A DNA stretch of 64,000 nucleotides from JAHRAW01 sp965243285. Lineage in GTDB: Bacteria > Pseudomonadota > Gammaproteobacteria > Arenicellales > Poriferihabitantaceae. The stretch spans positions 1,240,001 through 1,304,000 of the forward strand of contig OZ251537.1 in assembly GCA_965243285.1 (NCBI GenBank), written 5' to 3'. The notes beneath the pieces are model-generated. The model was not told the origin of the DNA. It saw nothing but the letters and a program-made list of their open reading frames with translations, and did no database searches. The position numbers and the translations under genes are program-made. Position 1 is the stretch's first letter. Each line of letters begins with the position of its first letter. Of the stretch, positions 33,393 to 42,449 are shown piece by piece.

Positions 33393-35232
33393 AGCGCGCG
33401 CCGCCATCGTCCAGCTGGACGATAAACTCATCAACCAAATCGCCGCCGGCGAGGTTATCGAGCGTCCGGCCTCGCTGCTAAAAGAATTGCTGGAAAACAG
33501 CATCGATGCCGGCGCTGCGAGCATCCAGGTGCATGCCGAGCGCGGCGGCCTCAAGCGCATCGCGGTGCGCGATGACGGCATCGGCATCGCCGAGGCCGAG
33601 GCGCGGCTGGCTTTATCGCGCCACGCCACCAGCAAATTAACCTGTGTCGAAGACCTGTTTAAGGTGGGCAGCCTAGGGTTTCGCGGCGAAGCGCTGCCGA
33701 GTATGGCCGCGGTTTCGCGGCTGAGTTTGAGCTCGCGCACCGCCGCCGCCGAGCGCGGGTTTACGGTGACTTGCCACGGCCGCCGGGCGAGCGCGCCACG
33801 CCCGGCGGCGTGCGATTTTGGTACCACCGTAGAGGCTGCCGACCTGTTCTATAACACCCCGGCGCGGCGCAAATTCTTGCGCGCCGAAAAAACCGAATTG
33901 AAGCGCCTAGACGAGGTGATTCGCCGCATCGCGCTCAGCCGTTTTTATCTCGACCTCAGTTTTGTGCACGACGGGCGGGAAGTATTGCGCGTCGCGCCGG
34001 CGGTGGATGCGGCCGCCCGGCAAGCGCGCTTGGCCAGCCTGTGCGGAGCGCCGTTCGCCCAACAAAGCATGCATTTCGAAGATGGGTTTGATGACATGGA
34101 GGCCGAGGTGGCGCCCGGCGGCGCGCGCATGCGGCTTGCCGGCTGGATGGGCTTGCCGACTTTTTCGCGCAGCCAGCGGGATTTGCAGTATTTTTTCGTA
34201 AACGACCGTCCGGTGCGCGACCCTTTAATCGCCCACGCGGTGCGCCGCGCCTACCACGATGTGCTGTATCACGGCCGCCATCCGGCGTTCGTGTTGTTTT
34301 TCCACATTCAGCCGCAATGGGTGGATGTCAATGTGCACCCGGCGAAAAGCGAGGTGCGCTTTCGCGACAGCCGCGCCGTGCACGATTATCTGTACCGCAC
34401 CTTGCATCGCGTCATCGCCAAATTATCGCCCGAAGATGGCGGCGTGCCCCTGCCCACCCCGCAAGCGGCGGCGCAATTTCGCGGCTTCGGCGGCCGGCCC
34501 GGCGGCGGGGCGGGATTTGGGTCGAGCGTCGGGCAACGCAACATGCGCATGGCCGAGCAAGGGGCCGGCTATCACGCCCTCGCCTCGGCCGCCATGGGCG
34601 CCGAGGCCGCCCATGCCGACTATGCCGCCCATGCCGATGAAGCGGAGATTCCGCCGCTGGGCTATGCCTTAGCGCAACTCAAGGGCATCTACATTCTGGC
34701 CGAGAATCGCGACGGGCTGATTATGGTGGACATGCACGCCGCCCACGAACGCATCACCTATGAAACCTTGAAATGGCAAGTGGCCGCGCAAGCCGTCAGC
34801 AGCCAGCCGTTGTTAGTGCCGCTGGCGCTGCTCGTCAGCCAACCCGAGGCCGAGGCGGCTGAGCAATTCGGCGCTGAGTTCACCGCCCTGGGTTTCGACT
34901 TAGGGGCCATCGGCGAGCAGCAGTTGGCGGTGCGCGCGGTGCCCGAGTTGCTGCTGCAAGTCGATATCGAAAACCTAGTGCGCGATGCGCTGTCCGACCT
35001 GCTGGAATACGGCCGCAGCGAGCGCATCGCCTCGGCGCAGCACGAAATTCTCTCCAGCATCGCCTGCCACGGCGCGGTGCGCGCCAATCGAAAACTCACC
35101 CAGGCCGAAATGAACGCCCTGTTGCGGCAAATGGAGGAGGTGGAACGCGCCGGCCAATGCAACCACGGCCGCCCGACATGGATGAGCGCATCCTTGGCGG
35201 AAATGGACAAGTGGTTCATGCGCGGGCGTTAA
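33379..35232 (+). CDS. mutL: DNA mismatch repair protein MutL
   Basis: 617 residues. The GHKL ATPase has IAAGEVIERPASLLKELLENSIDAGA and VRDDGIGI, then GFRGEALPSMAAVSRL. The transducer domain has FVNDRPVRDPLIAHAV and VDVNVHPAKSEVRF. The C-terminal dimerisation domain begins near 425 (LAQLKGIYILAENRDGL). The final CNHGRPTW is typical. There is no DQHA(X)2E(X)4E endonuclease motif; VDMHAAHERITYE replaces it, consistent with the E. coli-type (MutH-dependent) MutL, although MutH is not in the window. Confidence 0.96.
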   Translation: MPSPKARAAIVQLDDKLINQIAAGEVIERPASLLKELLENSIDAGAASIQVHAERGGLKRIAVRDDGIGIAEAEARLALSRHATSKLTCVEDLFKVGSLGFRGEALPSMAAVSRLSLSSRTAAAERGFTVTCHGRRASAPRPAACDFGTTVEAADLFYNTPARRKFLRAEKTELKRLDEVIRRIALSRFYLDLSFVHDGREVLRVAPAVDAAARQARLASLCGAPFAQQSMHFEDGFDDMEAEVAPGGARMRLAGWMGLPTFSRSQRDLQYFFVNDRPVRDPLIAHAVRRAYHDVLYHGRHPAFVLFFHIQPQWVDVNVHPAKSEVRFRDSRAVHDYLYRTLHRVIAKLSPEDGGVPLPTPQAAAQFRGFGGRPGGGAGFGSSVGQRNMRMAEQGAGYHALASAAMGAEAAHADYAAHADEAEIPPLGYALAQLKGIYILAENRDGLIMVDMHAAHERITYETLKWQVAAQAVSSQPLLVPLALLVSQPEAEAAEQFGAEFTALGFDLGAIGEQQLAVRAVPELLLQVDIENLVRDALSDLLEYGRSERIASAQHEILSSIACHGAVRANRKLTQAEMNALLRQMEEVERAGQCNHGRPTWMSASLAEMDKWFMRGR

Positions 35233-35277
35233 TTTAATTTGCTATAGGTGAATTTAATGATGTTAGTTAAAAGTTTG

Positions 35278-35408
35278 GGGATTTATAGTCCTAAATCTGC
35301 AGTTCGATTGGCGTTTTTTAGGTAAGCGGCGGATTTAGAGGGGGCTGCGTTTGCTTTTTGCTTTTAACGCTTTACTCCCCACCGTGCAGATTTAGATATA
35401 TAAATCCC
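35278..35408. mobile_element. MITE-like repeat element, copy H, with 8-bp target duplication
   Basis: 131 bp from GGGATTTATAGTCCTAAATC to ATTTAGATATATAAATCCC, flanked by AAAGTTTG (35270-35277 and 35409-35416). The left 60 bp are an inverted version of copy G (TCTGCAGTTCGATTGGCG and GGATTTAG). The right part holds a short CTTTTTGCTTTT tract and CCCCACCGTGCAG, the same right end as A, B and D. A near-repeat, GCTATA(G/T)GTGAATTTAAT, also lies on both sides of the element. Confidence 0.85.
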
Positions 35409-35528
35409 AAAGTTTGCTTCGTTAATGATGAATTTAATGCGCTATATGTGAATTTAATTCACGATGTATGAATTTTGTTTTTCATGGCATGAAAATGTCG
35501 ACTGTGCGGGTTGATTTATCGACGGCCG

Positions 35529-36509
35529 ATGGTAGATAAAAAAAACTTGGCCGTGGTTTTCCTCATGGGGCCCACGGCGTGCGGAAAAACCGCGCAGGCG
35601 GCGCGCTTGTGCGAGCAAATGGAGGTCGAGTTGGTGAGCGTCGATGCCACGCAGGTGTATCGCCGCATGAATATCGGCTCGGGCAAGCCGAATGGCGAAT
35701 TTCTGCGTCGATATCCGCATCATTTGGTGGACATTCGCGAGCCGAGCGAGGCCTATAGCGCGGCGCAATTTCGCGATGATGGGCGGCGTGTGATCGACCA
35801 GATTCACGCTCGCGGAAAATTGCCGGTGTTGACCGGCGGGACGATGTTTTATTTCGCGGCGCTGGAAAACGGGCTGTCGGTTTTGCCGCCGGCCGATGCA
35901 ACCGCGCGCGCCCAACTCGGCGCCGAAACCGCGCAACTGGGTTTGCCCGCCATGCACGCCCAGTTGCGGCGAATCGACCCCAAACTGGCCGCCGCCATCG
36001 CCGCCGCCGATGCCCAGCGCATTTTGCGCGCGCTGGAAATCCATCGCCTCACCGCCCGCCGGCCGAGCGCGGTGATGGCGCAGTCGGCCGCCGCGCCGTT
36101 GCCGTATACGGTGCTCAAAATCGGCTTATTTATGGCCGACCGCCGCGCCTTGCATGCCCGCATCGAAGCGCGATTCGGCGCCATGTTAGAACGCGGCCTG
36201 GTGGACGAAGTGCGCGCCCTGGCGGCTGAATCACCGCCCGCATCGGCCCCGGCCAGGCGCGCCGTCGGTTATCGCCAAGTGCGCGATTATTTAGCCGGCC
36301 GCCTGAGCTACGCCGCCATGGTGGAGCGCAGCATGGCCGCCACCCGCCAGCTGGCGAAGCGCCAACTCACCTGGATGCGCCAACAAAAAAATCTCGTCTG
36401 GGTCGATGTCAGCCCACCTTCGGCGCGTGAACGGCCGCATGAACAACATGAATCATGGCCCATCGCCGCCGCTGGGATTTGCCGCTATCTACGCAGCTGG
36501 CTGAAATAA
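35529..36509 (+). CDS. miaA: tRNA dimethylallyltransferase
   Basis: Adds the isopentenyl group to A37 of UNN-reading tRNAs. MGPTACGKTAQAARL is the P-loop. VSVDATQVYRRMNIGSGKPN, HHLVDIREPSEAYSAAQF, LPVLTGGTMFYFAAL and RRAVGYRQVRDYL are diagnostic. The start at 35529 (ATG GTA GAT) is preferred; a TTG at 35511 would extend it by six residues. It follows mutL as in enterobacteria, but no hfq follows. Confidence 0.95.
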   Translation: MVDKKNLAVVFLMGPTACGKTAQAARLCEQMEVELVSVDATQVYRRMNIGSGKPNGEFLRRYPHHLVDIREPSEAYSAAQFRDDGRRVIDQIHARGKLPVLTGGTMFYFAALENGLSVLPPADATARAQLGAETAQLGLPAMHAQLRRIDPKLAAAIAAADAQRILRALEIHRLTARRPSAVMAQSAAAPLPYTVLKIGLFMADRRALHARIEARFGAMLERGLVDEVRALAAESPPASAPARRAVGYRQVRDYLAGRLSYAAMVERSMAATRQLAKRQLTWMRQQKNLVWVDVSPPSARERPHEQHESWPIAAAGICRYLRSWLK

Positions 36510-36641
36510 CGCCGCTCGTCGCCCAGCGCCCAACGCCGCCAAAAGTGGACATCGACGCCTGCGGCAAGCGATAATTCCCGGCAAGTTTCGATACCCCTCA
36601 GCGTCGCCCTTCATTTAGATTCCCCAGCCGTTTTTTCAACC

Positions 36642-38219
36642 ATGCAAACCTCGACTAACCCGGCCGCCGGCCGGCGCGTGCGGTTGATGGATGTGACCTT
36701 GCGCGATGGCGAGCAAACCCAAGGGGTGTCGTTTTCGCAGTCCGAGAAGGTCACCATCGCCAAGGCGCTGTTGCGGGCGCTAAAAGTGGACCGCATCGAG
36801 GTGGCCTCGGCCGGGGTGTCGGAAGGCGAGCGCGAGGCGCTGGCGCGAATCTGCGAGTGGGCCGCGGAGGCCGGCATGTTGGAGCGCGTCGAGACGCTGG
36901 GTTTTATCGACGGCAAGCGCAGCGTGGATTGGATTCACGGCGCCGGCGGCCGCGTCATCAACCTGTTAGCCAAGGGCAGCGAAAAACATTGTCGCGAGCA
37001 GTTGGGGCGCAGCCTGGCGCAGCATTTAGACGACATTCGCGGCAGCGTGGACTACGCCGCGCAGCGCGGCTTGCGGGTCAATATTTATTTGGAGGATTGG
37101 TCGAACGGCTACGCCCGCAGCCGCGATTATGTGTACGACATGATGGCGGCGCTGCAAGGCTTGCCCATCGCGCACTACATGCTGCCGGACACCCTCGGCG
37201 TGCTGGCGCCGGATGAGGTGTTCGCCAGTTTGTCGGATATGCGCGCCCGCTTCGGCGAGTGCCGCTTCGATTTTCACCCGCACAACGATTACGGCTTAGG
37301 CACCGCCAATTGCATGGCCGCGGTGCGCGCCGGGGTGTCGGACATCCACTGCACAATCAACTGCTTAGGCGAGCGCGCCGGCAATGCCTCGTTAGCCGAA
37401 GTGTGCCTGACCTTACGCGACAAAATGGGCCTGGAATTGGCCGTGGATGAGAGCGAAATCTACACCTTGAGCCGCATGGTGGAAAATTTCTCCGGCAAAA
37501 AAGTCGCCGACAACGCCCCGGTGGTCGGCGCCGATGTGTTCACCCAAACGGCTGGCATCCACGCCGACGGCGACCGCAAGGGCGGGCTGTACGAATCCGA
37601 ATTAAGCCCGCGGCGCTTCAATCGCTCGCGCTCCTATGCGCTGGGAAAAATGAGCGGCAAGGCCTCGCTGCAAAAAAACCTCGAGGCGTTGGGCATCAGT
37701 TTGGCCGCCGACGAGCGCGCCAAAGTGTTGCGGCGCATCGTCAAACTCGGCGATTCCAAAGCCACCATCACCGCGGATGATTTGCCGTTCATCATCGCCG
37801 ATGTGTTAGAGGGCGGCGGCGTCCGCCATTTGGAGTTGCTCGGTTGCTCGGTCACCAGCGGTCTCGATATCGATTCCATCGTCAGCATCCGCGTGCGTTT
37901 GTATGATGAAATCCACAAATCCAGCGGCGCCGGCAACGGCGGCTTCGACGCGTTTGTGATGGCGATACGGAAAATTCTCGATACCGCGCCGGCCACCGCC
38001 GGAAAATTCGACTTCCCGCAACTGCTCGATTACCAAGTGCGCATCCCCAAAGGCGGCAGCGCCAGCGCCTTGGTGGAATGCTTGATCACCTGGCGGGATC
38101 AGGGGCGGGATTTACGCACCCGCGGGGTGAACGCCAACCAGGTGTTCGCCGGCATCGATGCCACCGTGCGCATGCTGAATTTGAAACTCGAACACGCCGC
38201 CGCGGTCGCGGCCGAGTAA
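36642..38219 (+). CDS. 2-isopropylmalate/citramalate synthase family protein
   Basis: A DRE-TIM metallolyase that condenses acetyl-CoA with a 2-oxoacid. MDVTLRDGEQTQGVSFSQSEK opens the barrel, HPHNDYGLGTANCMAAVRAG gives the metal-binding His-Asn region, and NCLGERAGNASLAEV follows. A C-terminal LeuA regulatory (allosteric) domain spans about residues 380-510. The EVASAGVSEGE and EDWSNGYARSRDYVYDM signatures resemble the Bacteroidetes/Leptospira-type enzymes, where both isopropylmalate and citramalate activity occur; the substrate cannot be fixed here. No other leucine or isoleucine genes are adjacent. Confidence 0.85.
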   Translation: MQTSTNPAAGRRVRLMDVTLRDGEQTQGVSFSQSEKVTIAKALLRALKVDRIEVASAGVSEGEREALARICEWAAEAGMLERVETLGFIDGKRSVDWIHGAGGRVINLLAKGSEKHCREQLGRSLAQHLDDIRGSVDYAAQRGLRVNIYLEDWSNGYARSRDYVYDMMAALQGLPIAHYMLPDTLGVLAPDEVFASLSDMRARFGECRFDFHPHNDYGLGTANCMAAVRAGVSDIHCTINCLGERAGNASLAEVCLTLRDKMGLELAVDESEIYTLSRMVENFSGKKVADNAPVVGADVFTQTAGIHADGDRKGGLYESELSPRRFNRSRSYALGKMSGKASLQKNLEALGISLAADERAKVLRRIVKLGDSKATITADDLPFIIADVLEGGGVRHLELLGCSVTSGLDIDSIVSIRVRLYDEIHKSSGAGNGGFDAFVMAIRKILDTAPATAGKFDFPQLLDYQVRIPKGGSASALVECLITWRDQGRDLRTRGVNANQVFAGIDATVRMLNLKLEHAAAVAAE

Positions 38220-38332
38220 GATTCAAGTCGCGGCCTAAATCCGCCAACATCCGCCGAGCCGCCAATCAACCCCGCCCAACTCCGCCCCCAATCCCCCAAT
38301 CCCCCAATCCCCACCGCTAACCAGAGACCACC

Positions 38333-38725
38333 ATGACCACCATGACCGCCTACCCGACCCTCCGCGAAATGGGCATCAACAACCCCGGGGAAATCGAGCG
38401 CTTTTCCCTCAACACGGTCAACAACACCGACATCATCCGCATCGTCTACAAGCGCAAAAAGGGCTCGTTGTTGCCGGCCAGCAAGCGCTTTCGCTTCGGA
38501 CGCGCCGCCAAAACCATCATCGCCGATAGCGGCACCCGCAAAACCGAAGTGGTGCATGAAATCTCGCCCTTCGTACAAAAAGCGGTGCGCGAACTCGATA
38601 AAATCATCGACGCCAAGGGCGCTACCGTGGTGCAAACCCAACTCATCAAGGAGGAGGTGCGGCGGCTGCATGAAGAGGTCGCCAGCCGCTTGGCCTATAT
38701 CGAATCCTTGCTCGACGATCTTTAA
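38333..38725 (+). CDS. DUF3461 / UPF0325-like conserved protein
   Basis: 130 residues. YPTLREMGINNPGEIERFSLNTVNNTDIIRIVYKRKKGSLLPASKRFRFGRAAKTI matches the pattern of the DUF3461 family, which resembles YaeH (UPF0325) of E. coli. The N-terminal half is probably an alpha/beta fold and the C-terminal third (from about 85) a long amphipathic helix. Function is unknown. It precedes the carnitine operon by 38 bp, so co-transcription is possible. Confidence 0.82.
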   Translation: MTTMTAYPTLREMGINNPGEIERFSLNTVNNTDIIRIVYKRKKGSLLPASKRFRFGRAAKTIIADSGTRKTEVVHEISPFVQKAVRELDKIIDAKGATVVQTQLIKEEVRRLHEEVASRLAYIESLLDDL

Positions 38726-38763
38726 TGTCGCGCCCCCCGGCTTAGGTAAGTGAGGAGAAAAAA

Positions 38764-39657
38764 ATGAACTTCAACGCTTTCATCACCTGCGCCGTCACCG
38801 GCGCCGGCGACACCGTCGGTAAGCACCCCAATATGCCGGTCACCCCGGCGCAGATTGCCGCCTCGGCCATCGATGCCGCAAAAGCCGGCGCCGCCATCGT
38901 GCATATTCATGTGCGCGACCCAGACACTGGCGCGCCGTCGCGCGAGCCTAAATTATTCGCCGAAGTGGTGCGCCGCATCCGCGATTCCGAAGTCGATGTG
39001 GTCATCAACACCACCGCCGGCATGGGCGGCGATATGGTATTTGGCGACGGCGAAAATCCCCTGCCGCTGGATGAAAAAGGCACCGATATGGCAGGTCCCT
39101 TGGAGCGCCTGGCGCATGTCGAGGAATTGTTGCCGGAAATCTGCACCTTAGATTGCGGCACCATGAACTTCGCCGCCAGCAATTATGTGATGACCAACAC
39201 CCCGGGCATGCTAAAAACCATGGCGCGACGGGTGCAAGAATTGGGCCTGCGCCCGGAGTTGGAAGTGTTCGACACCGGCCATTTGGTATTGGTCAAGGAA
39301 ATGGTAGCCGATGGGTTACTTGACGCCCCGCTGATGGTGCAGCTGTGCATGGGCATCCCGTACGGCGCCCCGGACGACCCGAGCACCCTCATGGCGCTGG
39401 TCAATCAACTGCCGGCCGGGGCGATTTTTTCGGCTTTTTCCATCGGGCGGAATCAACTGCCCTATGTGGCCATGGCGGCGCTGGCCGGCGGCCATGTACG
39501 GGTCGGTTTGGAGGATAATTTGTACTTGGAGAAAGGCGTATTCGCCAGCAATGCGCAGTTGGTGGAACGCGCCGCGGGCATTTTATCGGCCATGAATGTG
39601 GCCATCATGGGGCCGGCCGAGGCGCGGCAAAAACTGGCTCTCAGGCAACCCGTATGA
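38764..39657 (+). CDS. BKACE family enzyme, probable 3-dehydrocarnitine cleavage (CdhB-like)
   Basis: 297 residues. The family (beta-keto acid cleavage enzymes) converts a beta-keto acid plus acetyl-CoA to acetoacetate and a new acyl-CoA. The zinc ligands are in VHIHVRDPDTG (two His near 45-47), with GLEDNLYLEKG (Glu near 245) and NTTAGMGGDMVFGDGENP. The gene overlaps the next by 4 bp (ATGA), a carnitine-dehydrogenase/thioesterase fusion. By operon context its substrate is 3-dehydrocarnitine, yielding betainyl-CoA. GAGGAG lies 7-8 bp before the start. Confidence 0.88.
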   Translation: MNFNAFITCAVTGAGDTVGKHPNMPVTPAQIAASAIDAAKAGAAIVHIHVRDPDTGAPSREPKLFAEVVRRIRDSEVDVVINTTAGMGGDMVFGDGENPLPLDEKGTDMAGPLERLAHVEELLPEICTLDCGTMNFAASNYVMTNTPGMLKTMARRVQELGLRPELEVFDTGHLVLVKEMVADGLLDAPLMVQLCMGIPYGAPDDPSTLMALVNQLPAGAIFSAFSIGRNQLPYVAMAALAGGHVRVGLEDNLYLEKGVFASNAQLVERAAGILSAMNVAIMGPAEARQKLALRQPV

Positions 39658-41210
39658 CTCCAAGCGCGGCCGCGCGGATGAGAAAAATCAAACGAGTGGC
39701 GGTGCTCGGCGGCGGCGTTATCGGCGCTGGCTGGGCGGCGCGCTTCTTATTGAATGGGATCGATGTGGCGGTGGCAGATCCGGCGCCGCAAGTGGAAAAA
39801 CGGTTGCGCCAAGTGGTGGATAATGCGCGCCGCGCGGTGCGAAAACTCAACGCCGCGCCCATGGCGCGCGAAGGGCGGCTGCAATTCGCCGAATCCGTGG
39901 CGGCGGCGGTGGAGGGCGCCGATTTTGTGCAAGAAAGCGGCCCTGAACGCCTCGATCTCAAACAGGCGCTGTTGGGTGAAGCCTGCCAACACACCGCCGA
40001 ATCCGTGGTGGTCGCTTCTTCGACCTCCGGCTTGCTGCCGAGCGATTTGCAAGCCGCGGCGCGCTTCCCGCAGCGCGTTATCGTCGGCCACCCCTTCAAT
40101 CCGGTGTATTTAATGCCGTTGGTGGAAATCGTCGGCGGGCGGCAAACCAGCCCGATGGCGCGCCAGGCGGCCGGCGATTTTTATCAAAATATCGGCCTGC
40201 ACCCGCTGCAGGTGCGCAAGGAAATAGAGGCCTTTTTGGCCGACCGCATGATGGAGGCGCTGTGGCGTGAGGCGCTGCATTTGGTGAACGAAGGCGTAGC
40301 CACTGTGGACGAAATCGACCAAGCGATCTGCTATGGCCCCGGCCTGCGGTGGTCCTTTATGGGCTCGTTTATGGTCTATCGCGTAGCCGGCGGCGAAGGC
40401 GGCTTCCGGCATTTTATGGCGCAATTCGGGCCCAGCCTGAAGTGGCCATGGACGCGTTTCGATGGCCCCGACATGAGCGCCGAATTGCTCGATAAATTGG
40501 CCCGCCAATCGGACCACCAAGCCGGCGATTCGAGCATCCACGAGTTAGAAATGCAGCGCGATGAGTGCTTGGTGGCGGTGCTACAAGCGCTGCGCGCCAC
40601 CGGCTACGCCGCCGGCAATACCCAGCGAAACTATGAGAAAAAATTGTACGCCGAGGCGCGCGCCAGCGATATCGCCAGCGGTTTGGCAGCCAGCGCCAGC
40701 GACCTCGACATCTCCCAACCCCTGGCGCTGCACCGCGATGTGGTGGCGCCGCAGTGGCTTGATTACAACAACCACATGACCGAAAGCCGCTACCTGCAAG
40801 CCTTCGGCGAGGCCACCGAGGCGCTGTTTTGCTATCTCGGCGTGGATGCCGACTATCGCGCCGCCGGCCACAGTTATTACAGCGTCCAAACCCACCTTAA
40901 TTTTTGCCGTGAAGCCGGCGCCGGCCAGCCTTTTCGCATCACCACCCAACTGCTCGGCGGCGATGAAAAACGCCTGCATTTATGCCATGTGATGTATGCC
41001 GGCGGCGAATCCAGTACCAGCGAGGGTGAAATCATCGCCACCGCCGAGCAAATATTGCTCCATGTCAACACCGCCCAAGGGCGAGCATGCAAAGCGCGGC
41101 CGCCCATCACCACCCGCCTAACCTCGCTTATCGTCGCGCACGCCAAACTGCCAAGGCCCTCGCCGGCGCGCGGATTTCCGCCCAACGGCACTCTAACGCG
41201 GCAGTTTTAG
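39654..41210 (+). CDS. Fused L-carnitine 3-dehydrogenase and betainyl-CoA thioesterase
   Basis: Residues about 15-320 form a 3-hydroxyacyl-CoA-dehydrogenase-like NAD domain (VAVLGGGVIGAGWAARFLLNG; VVASSTSGLLPSDLQ; VGHPFNPVYLMPLVEIVGG). Residues about 355-490 form a hotdog thioesterase (4HBT) domain with HRDVVAPQWLDYNNHMTESRYLQAF and YYSVQTHLNFCREA. The predicted path is L-carnitine to 3-dehydrocarnitine (this protein), cleavage by the BKACE enzyme, then release of glycine betaine by the thioesterase domain. Pseudomonas uses separate CdhA and CdhC. Fused forms are, as I recall, known in rhizobia. No transporter or betaine-catabolic gene is adjacent. Confidence 0.88.
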   Translation: MTPSAAARMRKIKRVAVLGGGVIGAGWAARFLLNGIDVAVADPAPQVEKRLRQVVDNARRAVRKLNAAPMAREGRLQFAESVAAAVEGADFVQESGPERLDLKQALLGEACQHTAESVVVASSTSGLLPSDLQAAARFPQRVIVGHPFNPVYLMPLVEIVGGRQTSPMARQAAGDFYQNIGLHPLQVRKEIEAFLADRMMEALWREALHLVNEGVATVDEIDQAICYGPGLRWSFMGSFMVYRVAGGEGGFRHFMAQFGPSLKWPWTRFDGPDMSAELLDKLARQSDHQAGDSSIHELEMQRDECLVAVLQALRATGYAAGNTQRNYEKKLYAEARASDIASGLAASASDLDISQPLALHRDVVAPQWLDYNNHMTESRYLQAFGEATEALFCYLGVDADYRAAGHSYYSVQTHLNFCREAGAGQPFRITTQLLGGDEKRLHLCHVMYAGGESSTSEGEIIATAEQILLHVNTAQGRACKARPPITTRLTSLIVAHAKLPRPSPARGFPPNGTLTRQF

Positions 41211-41530
41211 CGCTCCAAATACTGCAATTTATCCTTTTTTTCGCGCCAATCGTCGGCGTCTGGCGGCGCCGCTTTCATTTCCGCTAATACCGGCCAATGT
41301 TGGCTGAGGTCGGCGTTTAGTTGCAAGAAATGGCGCTGAGATTCGGGCAGATCGTCTTCGGAGACGATGGCATCCACCGGGCATTCGGGTTCGCACAGGC
41401 TGCAGTCGATGCATTCCTCCGGGTCTATGACCAAGAAGTTAGGGCCTTCGTGGAAGCAATCCACCGGGCAGACTTCAACGCAGTCGGTGTATTTGCAGCG
41501 AATGCAGGATTCGAGAACCACATAGGTCAT
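41207..41530 (-). CDS. fdxA: 7Fe (3Fe-4S/4Fe-4S) ferredoxin
   Basis: 107 residues. CIRCKYTDCVEVCPVDCFHEG and ECIDCSLCEPECPVDAI provide the cysteine sets for one 3Fe-4S and one 4Fe-4S cluster, as in Azotobacter ferredoxin I and the FdxA family. The C-terminal 45-residue tail (FLQLNADLSQHWPVLAEMK) is also typical. It is convergent with the carnitine gene and overlaps its stop by 4 bp. Role: low-potential electron carrier; partner not identifiable. Confidence 0.95.
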   Translation of the reverse strand: MTYVVLESCIRCKYTDCVEVCPVDCFHEGPNFLVIDPEECIDCSLCEPECPVDAIVSEDDLPESQRHFLQLNADLSQHWPVLAEMKAAPPDADDWREKKDKLQYLER

Positions 41531-41755
41531 GCTGGCGGCTCCATAAGGGATGGGGGAATTTGATAAAAGCGGCGCGCGAAGTGTAAGTCGAGGGCGCGTA
41601 AATCAAGGGACATCACCGGCTATTGTAAAACTTACCGGCCGTGCAATGCACCCGCCGGCGGCCGGATTTGGGGCGACTTGCGACGGATTTGGTCGGTTGC
41701 AGGGCACCCCTCGAAGCGCTTATAGTAACCCGCTCGAAGCGCCGGGACTCACGCC

Positions 41756-41956
41756 GTGGAAGATAGCCTGGAAAAACTCGAACAGCGGGTCGCCGAGCTG
41801 CTCAAATTGATGCACAGCATGTTGCGTGAAAACGCGGCCTTGCGCAACGAGCAACGCTTGCTGCGTCAGGAGCTGCAAGCCTTGCAAGAGAAGAACAAAA
41901 TCGCGCATGCTCGAGTCGAACAAATCGTCGCCCGCCTGAAATCCCTGGAAGCATGA
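41756..41956 (+). CDS. Small coiled-coil protein upstream of zapA (TIGR02449-like)
   Basis: 66 residues, starting with GTG, almost wholly heptad-patterned (LEKLEQRVAELLKLMHSML, LLRQELQALQEKNKIAHARVEQIV), so a parallel coiled coil is expected. A TIGR02449-type gene before zapA is common in gammaproteobacteria. Its stop overlaps the zapA start (ATGA). A cell-division role is suggested by context only. Confidence 0.82.
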   Translation: MEDSLEKLEQRVAELLKLMHSMLRENAALRNEQRLLRQELQALQEKNKIAHARVEQIVARLKSLEA

Positions 41957-42336
41957 CGAAAGTCGCTGCGAAAATGACCCCGGGTCAAGTACCGCCCAGC
42001 CAAATAAACCCGGGCCAGCAAAAAAACAGCGTGACAGTGCGTATCATGCAGCGCGAGTTCACGGTCGCTTGCACGCCGCAGGAAAGCCCCGGGGTGACCG
42101 CCGCCGCGGCCTATCTGGACGAAAAAATGCGCGTCGTCGCCACCAGCAGTCAACTGCCGGGGGTCGATCGTTGCGCCATCATGGCCGGGCTGAACATCAG
42201 CCACCAACTGCTGGCGGAGCGCGATGGCGCGCCCGAGCGCGAAAAATTCCAGGCGCGGCTGGAGGGCTTGCGGCAACGCGTGGATGACGCCATCGATACC
42301 TTGCGCCAGGCGGCCCAAGCGCGTCCGCCAGGCTAA
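41953..42336 (+). CDS. zapA: Cell division protein ZapA
   Basis: 127 residues. Stabilises FtsZ filaments. SVTVRIMQREFTVACTPQE begins the globular domain, AAAYLDEKMRVVATSSQLPGVDRCAIMAGLNISHQLL is the central helix, and the C-terminus is coiled coil. It overlaps the upstream small gene. No 6S RNA (ssrS) is visible in the 113-bp gap downstream, where many gammaproteobacteria carry it. Confidence 0.9.
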   Translation: MTKVAAKMTPGQVPPSQINPGQQKNSVTVRIMQREFTVACTPQESPGVTAAAAYLDEKMRVVATSSQLPGVDRCAIMAGLNISHQLLAERDGAPEREKFQARLEGLRQRVDDAIDTLRQAAQARPPG

Positions 42337-42449
42337 AAACGTCGCCGCGGCGCTTATCGGTTGCCATCGCAGACTCGGGAATTAGACCGCCGGCGACAAA
42401 CCGATAGCGCCAAAACAGATAGCACGAGCAGATAGCGGAGGAATCAACC

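Noticed and set aside
33379..35232. MutL with intrinsic endonuclease
   Set aside because: The DQHA(X)2E(X)4E motif is not complete; the sequence reads VDMHAAHERITYE.
42337..42449. 6S RNA (ssrS) after zapA
   Set aside because: The gap is too short for the usual about 180-nt RNA and no long bulged hairpin is visible.
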